Below are positions 7,912 to 15,851 of a stretch of 38,008 nt of DNA, piece after piece. A model generated the notes under the pieces. It did no database searches and was not told the DNA's origin. It saw nothing but the letters and a program-made list of their open reading frames with translations. The position numbers and the translations under genes were made by a program. Source of the stretch: Bacteriovoracaceae bacterium (GTDB lineage: Bacteria; Bdellovibrionota; Bacteriovoracia; Bacteriovoracales; Bacteriovoracaceae); the NCBI GenBank assembly GCA_023954635.1, contig JAGSHI010000022.1, positions 1 through 38,008 of the forward strand, written 5' to 3'. The number at the start of each line of letters is the position of its first letter. Position 1 is the first letter of the stretch.

Positions 7912-8826
7912 TTAAATCTTACGTGGTCTCTTAGCTGAGTTATTTCTTTGAAAGTAATGACCAAACTCAACGTGGTAACCACAATCTAATTTTTCTGAGA
8001 ATTTCATCCGATCACTGTAACCGACAGGGATTACATTTTTTATATCTTGATCAAAGGCCATAATGTCAAAAGACTCTGGAACAAGTATTTTCAAAATATC
8101 TGCCATAAAATTTCCTTCTATAGCAATATTTGTTTCGAAGCTTACATATGAGCAGTGCTTTTGAGGAGTGACATGCATCGTACAATATCGATCTCCATTA
8201 ATTGCATTCATACTATAGCCATAAGGCTCAAAGACATGATCATTAATTTCAAACCCTGGTAATATTCTTTCAAAATCAAAAAAAGATCGGATTTCCTCTG
8301 GGGAATGCCCTTCTCTGATTAAGAAGTCTGAAGATGTTTCGGAAATATCATACATTAATAATTCAAAAGTTTTATCATCTTCAATAGGCTTATAAGGCTT
8401 ATTGTAGTGAAAAAGACAATTATGATGTTCATGTTCATTACCGAACAAAAGATATGTCCCATCGATTGTTTCTTTTAAAATTTTTAGATCGTCTACAAAG
8501 CGAGTCTCTTGAAGATGAGAGTAGTACTCATTTTTCCTTTGAAAAATAAGAGATTCTAATTTTTCGATCCCAACCCTTTCGATTAAAAATGATAAAGAGT
8601 GAATTAAAGTTGTCTTCCCACATGTAATCATTAACAAACGATCTTTCCAAACGAAAAGACTTGATTCAGAAAGAAGGAAGGCGTCACATTCCTCATTAGA
8701 AACTTGAGAGAGTATCTCTGCTCCTGATTTAGAAACGAGGTTTCGATAAAAGTCGAGACCGAGTGACCTAAGGTCGACTCCAGAAAAAATAACTTCGAAT
8801 TTCTTTTCGCTACCTTCAAAGAACAC
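7912..8826 (-). CDS. speD: S-adenosylmethionine decarboxylase proenzyme, eukaryotic-type (class II)
   Basis: A 304-residue pyruvoyl-dependent enzyme that makes decarboxylated AdoMet for spermidine synthesis. It resembles animal, plant and yeast AdoMetDC, not the short bacterial SpeD. It begins FFEGSEKKFEV (human FFEGTEKLLEV). The self-cleavage site LSESSLF gives Glu54-Ser55, Ser55 becoming the pyruvoyl group. Cys69 in TCGKTT lies 14 residues later, the same spacing as human Ser68-Cys82. The processing pair is kept: Ser in GYSMNA and His in MHVTP, then YVSFETN. Asp and Glu equivalent to the putrescine-site residues 174 and 178 appear in DDKTFELLM; the Lys80 position seems to be Ile67. Residue comparisons are from memory of human AMD1. 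The start is GTG with GGAG 7 bp upstream; speE follows 11 bp after. Confidence 0.93.
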   Translation of the reverse strand: MFFEGSEKKFEVIFSGVDLRSLGLDFYRNLVSKSGAEILSQVSNEECDAFLLSESSLFVWKDRLLMITCGKTTLIHSLSFLIERVGIEKLESLIFQRKNEYYSHLQETRFVDDLKILKETIDGTYLLFGNEHEHHNCLFHYNKPYKPIEDDKTFELLMYDISETSSDFLIREGHSPEEIRSFFDFERILPGFEINDHVFEPYGYSMNAINGDRYCTMHVTPQKHCSYVSFETNIAIEGNFMADILKILVPESFDIMAFDQDIKNVIPVGYSDRMKFSEKLDCGYHVEFGHYFQRNNSAKRPRKI

Positions 8827-8855
8827 TAAGAGTCTCCAATAAAAAACTAAGAAAT

Positions 8856-8884
8856 ATTATAAACAATAGGATTTTTTACTTTAA
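8856..8884 (-). promoter_or_regulatory. Putative promoter of the speD-speE-EVE operon
   Basis: A perfect TATAAT (8861-8856, minus strand) is 17 bp from TTAAAG (8884-8879), a 3/6 match to the -35. It lies 29 bp before the GTG of speD in the only intergenic gap of the operon, giving a leader of about 20 nt. The leader is too short for an upstream-ORF control of the eukaryotic type. Confidence 0.5.
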
Positions 8885-8940
8885 TTTTAAGAATTGTGCA
8901 ATGAAGATTGGGGCAAGATGTCTTCTATATATTCAACAAC

Positions 8941-9765
8941 TTAGCTGAATTTTTCGGCAATTTTCATGGCCCATGTAGGAGTCGCATACTTTAAAAGCGC
9001 AGAAGAGTTAACAACTTTATCTAAGTGTTTATTTGAGTTAGAGAAAAAGTATGGAGCAACATCAGGATCTTTAAGAAAGATAGTGTGGCCCTTTCCTGCA
9101 AATTTCCTTATGACAAAATCAGAGTCCAAGAAACATATTTCTCTTAGCATGAAGTTTTTAGCAATATAAATAACAATACAATAATCAGAAAGCTCGGCTA
9201 GAGATTTTCTAATTTTAACACCTTTAGGTGATGAGGTGTCCGCCCAGTGAACCTTAACTTCAGCTCTTTTATCATTTAAGTAAAAATCAAAACCTCTTTG
9301 AGAAGTTGACTTCTTTTGATGAAGTCCAAAAACACATTTTGCATACCACTCACCTAATTGAGTCGGTAGGTTTTTACCATTCATCAAAATCTGATGACCT
9401 CGAAGGGCCTGATAAGCTTCATTAACCATTTCAATGGCATCAAAGATAACCATATTGTCTGGAACTTGGAGAAGATTTATTTCTTTTGAGACTGAACGCT
9501 TAAGCTTTTTTCCAAACTGATGTTCGTACCATTTAGGAAAGCTATCATTCGGATGTAAATCTAGGGAATCACAAACAAAACTAAGTTCCAGTAAATCCTG
9601 AATTGAGTTACACCATTCTAGCTTCTTACAAAGATACTTCATTGGTGCATATTGATCAGAGGATTCCCCTACTACGAAAAAGTCGTCTTTATCGTAATTG
9701 GTACTTCCGTGAGTCTCTTTAGAAAATTCACTGATCTCGTTTAAGAGCTGTTCTTTTTTATTCAT
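8941..9765 (-). CDS. PD-(D/E)XK nuclease-like protein, uncharacterised
   Basis: A 274-residue cytoplasmic protein without signal peptide or membrane segment. The middle carries a plausible PD-(D/E)XK core: an upstream helix with Glu139 (QLGEWYA), then GFDFYLNDKRAEVKVHW, giving Asp160, Glu169 and Lys171 in the order D-X8-E-X-K expected for two adjoining strands. The following segment VKIRKSLAELSDYCIVIYIA looks like the next helix and strand of the fold. The N-terminal ~110 residues are helical and unrecognised; the C-terminus is of unknown role. It is not next to a methyltransferase or specificity subunit, so a classical restriction system is not supported. It follows the acyl-CoA dehydrogenase by 56 bp, with no strong Shine-Dalgarno. 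The nuclease call is a motif-level inference. Confidence 0.5.
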   Translation of the reverse strand: MNKKEQLLNEISEFSKETHGSTNYDKDDFFVVGESSDQYAPMKYLCKKLEWCNSIQDLLELSFVCDSLDLHPNDSFPKWYEHQFGKKLKRSVSKEINLLQVPDNMVIFDAIEMVNEAYQALRGHQILMNGKNLPTQLGEWYAKCVFGLHQKKSTSQRGFDFYLNDKRAEVKVHWADTSSPKGVKIRKSLAELSDYCIVIYIAKNFMLREICFLDSDFVIRKFAGKGHTIFLKDPDVAPYFFSNSNKHLDKVVNSSALLKYATPTWAMKIAEKFS

Positions 9766-9821
9766 TAGTTTTTATTTATGTTAAAGCATTAAAATCACTT
9801 AACAGTCTAACACTAATTTAT

Positions 9822-11522
9822 TCAAAGCTCTACGGTTGATAGATCTTCCTCGAAGCCGGTTAAGGTATGTAACAGACCTTTATTTGTAGTCAGGTAATGC
9901 TGACAAAAAGTTTTGAAGTCAACTATCTTACTCTTGTAGTAATCATCTTCCTTACCTCTCGAAAGCAAGGCGTTTTCAAGCAGAAGCCAAGAAAGTACCA
10001 AGTTGCCGCAATAAGTTAAAAAATCAGAAGAGTTAAATAGTATAGAATCCATCTTTTTCTCTGAAGCATCTTTTCCAAAGCGCGCCATAATTTTTTGTAA
10101 ATCTCCAAGACATTCCTTAATTAACGCACACTCTGCTTTCCAATCATCACCAGCAGATTCAAGGGAAGAGGATATCTCTTGAACAAATAGGTTTAATGTT
10201 TTCCCTCCATCTTTTAAAACTTTCCTTGTAGAAAAGTCGAGGGCCTGTATAGCATTTGTTCCTTCATAGATCGTTGCAATTTTTGTATCTCTAGCGAATT
10301 GCTCAATTCCATATTCACTACAGTACCCGTAACCTCCATGAACTTGAATAGCATCAATACAAACTTGAAAGCCAGCTTCTGAACCAATTGATTTACAAAT
10401 TGGAGTTAGGAATGCAACTTTGTTTTCAATAGAAGGATCATCATGAATCTTATCGAATAGATTTGCAGCATAAAGGTTTAGAGCTCGAAGGCCTCTAGAC
10501 ATCGCCCTCATCTTTAGCATCATTCTCTTAACATCATGTAATTTATTTATTTCAGTTCCAAATTGAACTCTCTCATTCGCAAATTGTTCAGTTAACATAT
10601 AGGCCAAGTTTGCCTGAGACTCTCCTTGCATTCCACAAAGTAATCGAGCTTCATTCATCATAATGAACATATTTATGATGCCCTCATGCTCATTCCCAAT
10701 CATCTCACCAATACACTCACCTTCAGCACCAAAAGTTAACTCACATGTCGCTTGACCATGAAGTCCCATTTTTTCTTCAACTTTTGTACATCGAACATTA
10801 TTAAACTCTCCTGATGAGCCGTCTTCATTAATAATATTTTTTGGAACTATGAATAATGATAAACCCTTCGTTCCTTCTGGCGATCCAGGAGTCCTTGCCA
10901 AGACGAGATGGACAATATTTTTATAAAGGTCATTGTCTCCAGATGAGATAAATATCTTCACACCATTAATTTTAAACTTATCCTCTCCGACAGGTGTCGC
11001 TGTTGTTTTTGCGGCTCCAACATCTGAACCAGCTCCGGCCTCGGTAAGACACATTGTGCCTCCCCAACTACCTTCCATCATTTTAGGAATATATTTATTT
11101 TTTTGGTCATCGCTACCAACTTGATGAATAACATTCATCGCCGCTCTAGAAAGTCCGTAGTACATAGTCCAAGAAACATTAGCTCCATTAGCAATTGAAG
11201 TGCAGGCAACACTCAGTGCATGGGGGACTGGCATTCCTCCAATATCCTCTGGGTAACCTAAGGCGAACCATCCATTTTCATAGAATTGCTGATTCGCTCG
11301 ATGAAAAGATTCAGGAACTGTAACTTGACCATCTTTAAGTTCAACACCTTCTTCGTCACCGTTTGTACGAGTTGGGTAAACTTCATTACCTATAAATTTA
11401 TCATATTGATTTATAATATCTTTAAGATCGTTTTCACCATAGTCTTCAATATGGTCTTGAATCTTTAACCATTCAAATAGAGAAAATTCGAGGTCTCTTA
11501 AATCTGTTTTGTATTCGGCCAT
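9822..11522 (-). CDS. Acyl-CoA dehydrogenase, long DmdC/FadE-like form
   Basis: A 566-residue flavoprotein that oxidises acyl-CoA to 2-enoyl-CoA. It starts with the short N-terminal extension typical of the DmdC-like subgroup (YKTDLRDLEFSLFEWL), then the helical N domain, the FAD-binding MCLTEAGAGSDVGAAKT and the beta-domain IKGVKIFISSGD-type segment, the QVHGGYGYCSEYGIEQFARDTK core and the catalytic Glu in IYEGTNAIQA. About 130 further residues form the C-terminal extension of long ACADs. The true substrate (methylthiopropanoyl-CoA or fatty acyl-CoA) cannot be read from sequence. The ATG has GGAAGG upstream, and a TATAAT is at 11557-11562 on the minus strand, just past the terminator of the lipoprotein gene. 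No electron-transfer flavoprotein genes are nearby. Confidence 0.93.
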   Translation of the reverse strand: MAEYKTDLRDLEFSLFEWLKIQDHIEDYGENDLKDIINQYDKFIGNEVYPTRTNGDEEGVELKDGQVTVPESFHRANQQFYENGWFALGYPEDIGGMPVPHALSVACTSIANGANVSWTMYYGLSRAAMNVIHQVGSDDQKNKYIPKMMEGSWGGTMCLTEAGAGSDVGAAKTTATPVGEDKFKINGVKIFISSGDNDLYKNIVHLVLARTPGSPEGTKGLSLFIVPKNIINEDGSSGEFNNVRCTKVEEKMGLHGQATCELTFGAEGECIGEMIGNEHEGIINMFIMMNEARLLCGMQGESQANLAYMLTEQFANERVQFGTEINKLHDVKRMMLKMRAMSRGLRALNLYAANLFDKIHDDPSIENKVAFLTPICKSIGSEAGFQVCIDAIQVHGGYGYCSEYGIEQFARDTKIATIYEGTNAIQALDFSTRKVLKDGGKTLNLFVQEISSSLESAGDDWKAECALIKECLGDLQKIMARFGKDASEKKMDSILFNSSDFLTYCGNLVLSWLLLENALLSRGKEDDYYKSKIVDFKTFCQHYLTTNKGLLHTLTGFEEDLSTVEL

Positions 11523-11573
11523 CTACACCCTTCCTGATTTTTAGATTATCAGGACTATTATACGGGAGAGAGA

Positions 11574-11612
11574 CAATTAAAAAAAGAAATGGCCTCTAAG
11601 TGAAGCCATTTC
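11574..11612 (-). terminator. Intrinsic terminator after the lipoprotein gene
   Basis: On the minus strand GAAATGGC, an 11-nt loop and GCCATTTC are followed by seven T and AATT. It lies 32 bp after the lipoprotein stop (11644) and separates that gene from the acyl-CoA dehydrogenase. A TATAAT for the latter begins only 12 bp beyond the T run. Confidence 0.8.
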
Positions 11613-11643
11613 CGATATATATTCTAGGGTATTCCATGAGATT

Positions 11644-12312
11644 CTATTGTATTAAAGCAAAACCTTCGTTTGTGTCTTTGTTGAGTACCGCAACTGGGTT
11701 AGCTGCTAGTGGGAACTTAGTATCAACAATGTATGCTCTATTCCCATGCTCGAAATACCATCTTGTAGTTGGAATTCCACCTACATTGAAGTCGTTTTCT
11801 TGAGCACAGTAGAAATCCCATCCACTCCAAACACATTTCTTAACATTAGTTGCACTTCTCATTTTGTTAACAAGATTGTTAAGAACTGATTGAAGATTTG
11901 GTCCAAGCTCAGAATCAAATGTAAAAACATTGTTTCTGTAAATCTCAGTATTAGTACCAATTCTTCTTGCACCAATATTTTGATCGTTTTGTGTAAAACA
12001 ATCAGATCCCCAACACCAGTCAAAGCTCCAACCAGAGTTTGAACTCGATCCACTATAGTTTAATAGATCAGTTACATTTGTATATCGTTGCCATTGAGCA
12101 ACACTTCCAGCTGTAGATGGTCTTTCAAAGTTTCCACCAGCAACTTGGTTTACAAATGAGCCGTAGTCAGCAGTATTCGCTGCAGTGTTAGTATTAAAAA
12201 CTCCAACAGCTACTCCGCCGTTTTCATTTCCTTTTTTGTTTTTGCCTCCACAGGCAGTTAATCCAAGCACCATAAAGAGTACAAGAATTTTCATAAAGGT
12301 ATTCGCTTTCAT
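11644..12312 (-). CDS. Secreted lipoprotein of unknown function behind a sigma-54 promoter
   Basis: A 222-residue protein with a clean lipoprotein signal peptide: charged start MKANTFMK, hydrophobic ILVLFMVLGL and lipobox LTAC, Cys at residue 21. After the Cys comes a Gly/Lys/Asn linker (GGKNKKGNENGG). The mature domain is Trp-, Asn- and Ser-rich, with Cys clusters (WCWGSDC, KKCVWSGWDFYC) that could form disulfides in the periplasm. I do not recognise the fold. The start at 12312 is chosen because GGAGG sits 5 bp before it; an in-frame upstream ATG would put the signal peptide behind seven extra residues. The gene is monocistronic, bounded by a consensus -24/-12 promoter and an intrinsic terminator, implying activator-dependent expression. 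Confidence 0.85.
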   Translation of the reverse strand: MKANTFMKILVLFMVLGLTACGGKNKKGNENGGVAVGVFNTNTAANTADYGSFVNQVAGGNFERPSTAGSVAQWQRYTNVTDLLNYSGSSSNSGWSFDWCWGSDCFTQNDQNIGARRIGTNTEIYRNNVFTFDSELGPNLQSVLNNLVNKMRSATNVKKCVWSGWDFYCAQENDFNVGGIPTTRWYFEHGNRAYIVDTKFPLAANPVAVLNKDTNEGFALIQ

Positions 12313-12364
12313 GGTTTCCTCCAAATTATTCACATTACAAACATAGTTCGGTCTACGCTATAAT

Positions 12365-12382
12365 AAGCAAGTATCGTGCCAT
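12365..12382 (-). promoter_or_regulatory. Consensus sigma-54 (RpoN) -24/-12 promoter
   Basis: The minus strand reads ATGGCACGATACTTGCTT; TGGCACGRNNNTTGCW is matched at every fixed position (TGGCAC at 12381-12376, TTGC at 12370-12367, N5 between). Transcription would start near 12356, leaving a 44-nt leader before the GGAGG and ATG of the lipoprotein gene. Confidence 0.85.
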
Positions 12383-12421
12383 ACCTGAATATCCCATAAA
12401 CGAATACTTAGAGGGTATCTT

Positions 12422-12468
12422 AGGTGTAAAAACTTTAAACACTTTGACAGGTGTACAAACTTTTTACA
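12422..12468. promoter_or_regulatory. Candidate activator (bEBP) binding region upstream of the sigma-54 promoter
   Basis: At about -69 to -112 from the expected start is an inverted repeat TGTAAAAA (12425-12432) / TTTTTACA (12461-12468), overlaid on a direct repeat AGGTGTA at 12422-12428 and 12449-12455 (27-bp period). Position and symmetry fit an upstream activating sequence for a sigma-54 activator. The right end touches the stop codon of the neighbouring gene. The activator is unknown. Confidence 0.5.
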
Positions 12469-12898
12469 GTTTTACTTCAATTTTTTTGCATTTGAAGACG
12501 GCCCAAAAGCCAAAAATGTCAGTATACCAGGCCAGAGAATGGGCCCAATAAGGCTGATTAGAATGGATCAATTTACAAGAGTTGGGGAATGATTTTTTAA
12601 GTATATTGGTTTCAGCTGCTGAGAAAGTTAAATAGTGAGAATTTGGCATAAAGAAGAGGTATCTTCGGTAGTCCTTTAAGTCCTTAACCTTTGTTACTTG
12701 TATTTTCCCCAGTTTGGAAATATCGAGTCTATCTCCATTGATGTGAAAAACCTCATTTATATTGCCTTTTTCTTTATTAAGGAGATTCGTTAGCCCCTCA
12801 ATACTATTGGTGCTACTGAAAACTATATAAAGACCCAATACAATAATTGGAATGATGATGATTCCAGATATCAAAACGATAATACTCTTTTTAGCCAT
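12464..12898 (-). CDS. Small membrane-anchored protein of unknown function
   Basis: A 144-residue protein with one strong N-terminal membrane segment (about residues 6-26, IIVLISGIIIIPIIVLGLYIVF) after a short basic start, then a soluble part of some 115 residues that is likely periplasmic. The soluble part contains VTKVKDLKDYRRYLFFMPNSHYLTFSA and two Cys (residues near 107 and 137) that may pair. No known domain recognised. The ATG at 12898 is preferred over the adjoining TTG because GGAG lies 7 bp before it. It overlaps the aminotransferase gene by 8 bp and so is translationally coupled to it. Confidence 0.65.
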   Translation of the reverse strand: MAKKSIIVLISGIIIIPIIVLGLYIVFSSTNSIEGLTNLLNKEKGNINEVFHINGDRLDISKLGKIQVTKVKDLKDYRRYLFFMPNSHYLTFSAAETNILKKSFPNSCKLIHSNQPYWAHSLAWYTDIFGFWAVFKCKKIEVKL

Positions 12899-14207
12899 CA
12901 ATCTTCTCCAAAAATGCAGCTATTTGATCTGCTCCCCACTTAAGATTTGGACAGTTCTCTTCAACAAACTTGTCTCCAAGTACGTAATCTTTAGTATCTG
13001 GTTTAAGCAAAGGTTCTAATGATGCCTGATAAACAGCACTTCCATCATAGTCCACTGTGGCCACACGACAACCAAAGTGATCATCAGGATAGTAGAAGTC
13101 AGAACCAGGAAGAAGAGCAACTCCATGCTCATCGAGCAAGACTCTGGTCAGTTCTGAACAAGTTTTTATTCCACGTTTGTTTAGCTTCTCTTTATAGTTT
13201 CCAAAGTCTGGAAAAAGGTAAAACGCCCCTTCGGGTTTAGGACAGTTAAGTCCCATTTCTATAAATCTCTTATGAAGATATTCTCCACAAGCTTTATGTA
13301 TCTTTGTACATTGCTTTACGTATCTCATTAAATCGTAGTCACCACAATATGCTTCAAGTGCAGCATGCTGAATAGGTGCACTTACAGCAGAGAAAGTCTC
13401 AGAGATCATTGCACTTAAACATTTACAAACACTTTCCATTCCTTCCGGAAGAGAGAGAAACCCCATTCGATAGCCACCAGCAGCGTGAGACTTTGAAAGT
13501 CCAGATGTGAGGATTGTCCCTTCTGGGTAGTATTTATGAAAGCCGACATAGTCTCGACCAGAAAAATTAATTAGAGAGTAAATCTCGTCTGAAATTATAA
13601 TAACCTTATTTTTTCTTGCGACTTCAGAAAGGTCTTTAATTTCTTTATCTGTATAAAGAGCACCTGTTGGATTACTAGGATTGTTCAAGATTAGTATTTT
13701 TTGTCCTTCTCCATACTTCTTACAAGTTTCTGCAAGCTCCTCTGCTTGGAGTTTGTAAGAGTTATCTCTCTTCGTGATTATTTCCTCAATCTCTTTTCCA
13801 CGTAAGTTAATCTGAGGTCCATAGCTAACCCAACTAGGAGCAGGAACAAGCACCGGTCCTTCTAATACGTAGAGAACCTGAAAAATCATTTCCTTACTAC
13901 CTGGACCAACAAGAATGAGATCCTTATTTAAGTCGTAATCAAAAAATTGTTTATAATATGTTGAGATCGCACCACAAAGCTCAGGAAGTCCGCGAGTCGG
14001 AAGATAGTCTTTTTGATGAGCGTTGTTAGCAAGAGCTATTTGAATTTTTGGATGAACAGGAAATGGGGATTGTCCAAAGCCGAAGTGAGCAACTTGTTTG
14101 CCTGCTGCCCGAAGGCCTCTTGCCGTTAGATTTATTGCTAGTGTTGCTGATTCTTTTAAGTTAACTACATGCGAGTTAAGTTCTACAGCAAATTCCTTCT
14201 TGCTCAT
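12891..14207 (-). CDS. PLP-dependent class I/II aminotransferase (aspartate aminotransferase fold)
   Basis: A fold-type I aminotransferase of about 438 residues. Visible landmarks are the N-terminal FGFGQSPFPVHP, the PLP-stacking segment VGPGSKEMIFQVLY, the substrate loop NNPSNPTG, the SDEIY pair (Asp that binds the pyridine nitrogen and Tyr that binds O3') and the Schiff-base Lys in SGLSKSHAAGGYRMGF, then a C-terminal domain with GVALLPGSDF. Somewhat longer than typical AspC. The amino donor is unknown; aspartate, alanine or aromatic amino acids are possible. I chose the ATG at 14207 (MSKKEF) over an in-frame GTG 12 bp upstream because the GTG lacks a ribosome site. It follows the FecR gene by 15 bp and overlaps the small membrane-protein gene by 8 bp. 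Confidence 0.88.
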   Translation of the reverse strand: MSKKEFAVELNSHVVNLKESATLAINLTARGLRAAGKQVAHFGFGQSPFPVHPKIQIALANNAHQKDYLPTRGLPELCGAISTYYKQFFDYDLNKDLILVGPGSKEMIFQVLYVLEGPVLVPAPSWVSYGPQINLRGKEIEEIITKRDNSYKLQAEELAETCKKYGEGQKILILNNPSNPTGALYTDKEIKDLSEVARKNKVIIISDEIYSLINFSGRDYVGFHKYYPEGTILTSGLSKSHAAGGYRMGFLSLPEGMESVCKCLSAMISETFSAVSAPIQHAALEAYCGDYDLMRYVKQCTKIHKACGEYLHKRFIEMGLNCPKPEGAFYLFPDFGNYKEKLNKRGIKTCSELTRVLLDEHGVALLPGSDFYYPDDHFGCRVATVDYDGSAVYQASLEPLLKPDTKDYVLGDKFVEENCPNLKWGADQIAAFLEKIDG

Positions 14208-14222
14208 AATTTTTCTCACTAA

Positions 14223-15611
14223 TTAAAAGCTGCAAGCAGCAGGTTTCACCTTACAAAAAACTTCTGGTGTAATGTCACCATATGTATTTCTTAGCTGAAC
14301 ACGCATTGCATTCGTAAGATTTCCTCTCCAATTTTCAAATCGACCAAAGATAATCTTTTTTATTTCTTCTTGTCTCATTCTAGCAAGCTGTTCTTGTCGA
14401 CGTCGAATCATTTCTTCTCGCCTCATTCTTGCCTGCTTTTTACGCTCTTCCATGCGCTTTTTTCTCATGCCTCTTTCTTGTTCTTTTCTCTCTTTTTTCC
14501 GTCTTTTTTCTTCGAGTTTTCTTCTCTTTTTTGGAGAAAGATCTTTATCAAGTTCATCTCGAGAGACGCCTACACTATTACGCTTCTCATCTTTTTGACC
14601 TGGGAAGTCATTATTTCTGATCACAACAGGTGGCCTTACTCCAGAAGGAAGTCCTCCTCCTCTTTTCACATCTGCTCTGTTGTCACCACTATTTCCGTTA
14701 TTTCCCCGGTTATCTTTCACACCTCTTCCTATATTGTCATTAGCACGACCATTACTCTGCGATGGAAGATCTACACTATTAGGAGGTCCTTTCCTTTTAC
14801 TAGAGTTGCTCAAGTCATCTTTATTGGGTTTCACATCTTCTTTATTAGAACCATCTCTATTGAAGTTAAAACGTGCTCCATTAAAGAGATCTCGTCGAAA
14901 ATTTCTTCTAGCCTCAAGAAGAAAAACTTTTCCACCTTTTTTCTCTGATTTTTTTAAGCTCTTAAAGACCTTACTAGGAAGTCTCTTTATTAACTTTCGA
15001 ACTTCTTTTCCACCAGTGAAGTTTTTTCTGAAATGATCAGATTCAAAGACTTGCCCAGGTTTCAAATTAATAACTTTATTCTTTAAAGCCTCTCCAAATT
15101 TCATCTTTGAAATATCAACTTCTAGCTTCCCTGAAAGAAGAGCAATGTCTGTTTTAACTTTTCCTTTGAACTTATAAACATCTGAAAGAATTTCTGTTCC
15201 TCGTATTCCCATCGCTGTATTAGGAGTTTTGATAGTTAGACTTTTATCTTTAGATTTAACTGTAAACAAACTACGCAACTGCCCTTTTACTAAGTTATAA
15301 GTTGCAGTACGACTCTTTTTACTTTTAAATTTGAATTTTTCAAAGATCATTTCAGTGTTAGGACCAAGTTGAAAAATAGTATCATCCTTCATTAGAATTT
15401 TAGCAAACGATCCTTTCGATGATTTCATTAAATCACCTTCAAAGATTCCATCTCCATTTTTCAATGTATATGTATCTCCTGAAGTCTTATTAAAGACTTC
15501 AACATTTCCTCGCATTTTCACGATTCGCCCAATTGGTTCGGCGGCCTGACTCATTGAGATTGTGGCCACAATCATAAAACACAAGACGAACAACTTAATT
15601 AAAACTTTCAT
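14223..15611 (-). CDS. Secreted FecR-domain protein with a long charged helical tail
   Basis: A 462-residue protein with a Sec signal peptide (residues 1-23, cleavage near SQA/A). Residues about 27-195 form a FecR-type domain: GRIVKMRGNVEVF, the DGIFEGDLMKSSKGSFAKI segment and TAMGIRGTEILSDVY, a strong match to FecR repeats that sense or bind envelope ligands. A basic stretch (200-250) leads to a Asn/Gly/Asp/Arg-rich disordered linker (255-345). The region 351-420 is almost all Lys, Arg, Glu, Gln and Met, giving a single alpha-helix or coiled coil. The tail ends CKVKPAACSF with two Cys. Unlike FecR of iron uptake, there is no membrane segment or sigma factor neighbour. It is divergent from the TPR-barrel protein gene and may act with it at the envelope. 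Confidence 0.85.
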   Translation of the reverse strand: MKVLIKLFVLCFMIVATISMSQAAEPIGRIVKMRGNVEVFNKTSGDTYTLKNGDGIFEGDLMKSSKGSFAKILMKDDTIFQLGPNTEMIFEKFKFKSKKSRTATYNLVKGQLRSLFTVKSKDKSLTIKTPNTAMGIRGTEILSDVYKFKGKVKTDIALLSGKLEVDISKMKFGEALKNKVINLKPGQVFESDHFRKNFTGGKEVRKLIKRLPSKVFKSLKKSEKKGGKVFLLEARRNFRRDLFNGARFNFNRDGSNKEDVKPNKDDLSNSSKRKGPPNSVDLPSQSNGRANDNIGRGVKDNRGNNGNSGDNRADVKRGGGLPSGVRPPVVIRNNDFPGQKDEKRNSVGVSRDELDKDLSPKKRRKLEEKRRKKERKEQERGMRKKRMEERKKQARMRREEMIRRRQEQLARMRQEEIKKIIFGRFENWRGNLTNAMRVQLRNTYGDITPEVFCKVKPAACSF

Positions 15612-15851
15612 ACGCTTTCCCGCGGTAATGAGTTTCTGATAGATCTCATTTTATCATTCACGATTAAATTCATTGATTCTTATGGCTTATCGGGCATTTA
15701 CGATAAAACCTGAACGCAGCAGTCCACTATTAATGGGCATTGAACATCTAAGTAATTAAAATTATTAATGTTTTTTTATTCAAGAAGTCCCAGCAAGGGC
15801 AATTTCTGCATTTTAGATAAAATCATCTAAGTATAGATTATTATTAAAGAA
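15612..15851. promoter_or_regulatory. Divergent control region between FecR-like and TPR-barrel genes
   Basis: A 240-bp AT-rich gap. Candidate operators: inverted repeat TTATCG-N8-CGATAA at 15687-15706; direct repeat CATCTAAGTA at 15745-15754 and 15824-15833; and three TAGAT/ATCTA half-sites at 15814-15818, 15825-15829 and 15834-15838 just before the barrel-protein ATG. A further TAGATCT is at 15640-15646, near the fecR-like start. No clear -35/-10 pair with good matches on both elements was seen for either gene. Neither gene has a strong Shine-Dalgarno. Confidence 0.35.

Noticed and set aside
8941-9765. Complete restriction-modification system
   Set aside because: No DNA methyltransferase or specificity subunit is adjacent; the methyltransferases in the window are RNA- or small-molecule-type.
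9822-11522. Nuclease and acyl-CoA dehydrogenase as an AidB-type alkylation-damage system
   Set aside because: The dehydrogenase fits the long DmdC/FadE-like group better than AidB, and the 56-bp gap alone is weak evidence.
14370-14948. Long open frame on the plus strand opposite the FecR-domain gene
   Set aside because: It is the mirror of the Lys/Arg/Glu-rich tail: Ser/Phe/Leu-rich, low complexity, no ribosome site, and the minus-strand protein has a clear signal peptide and domain.
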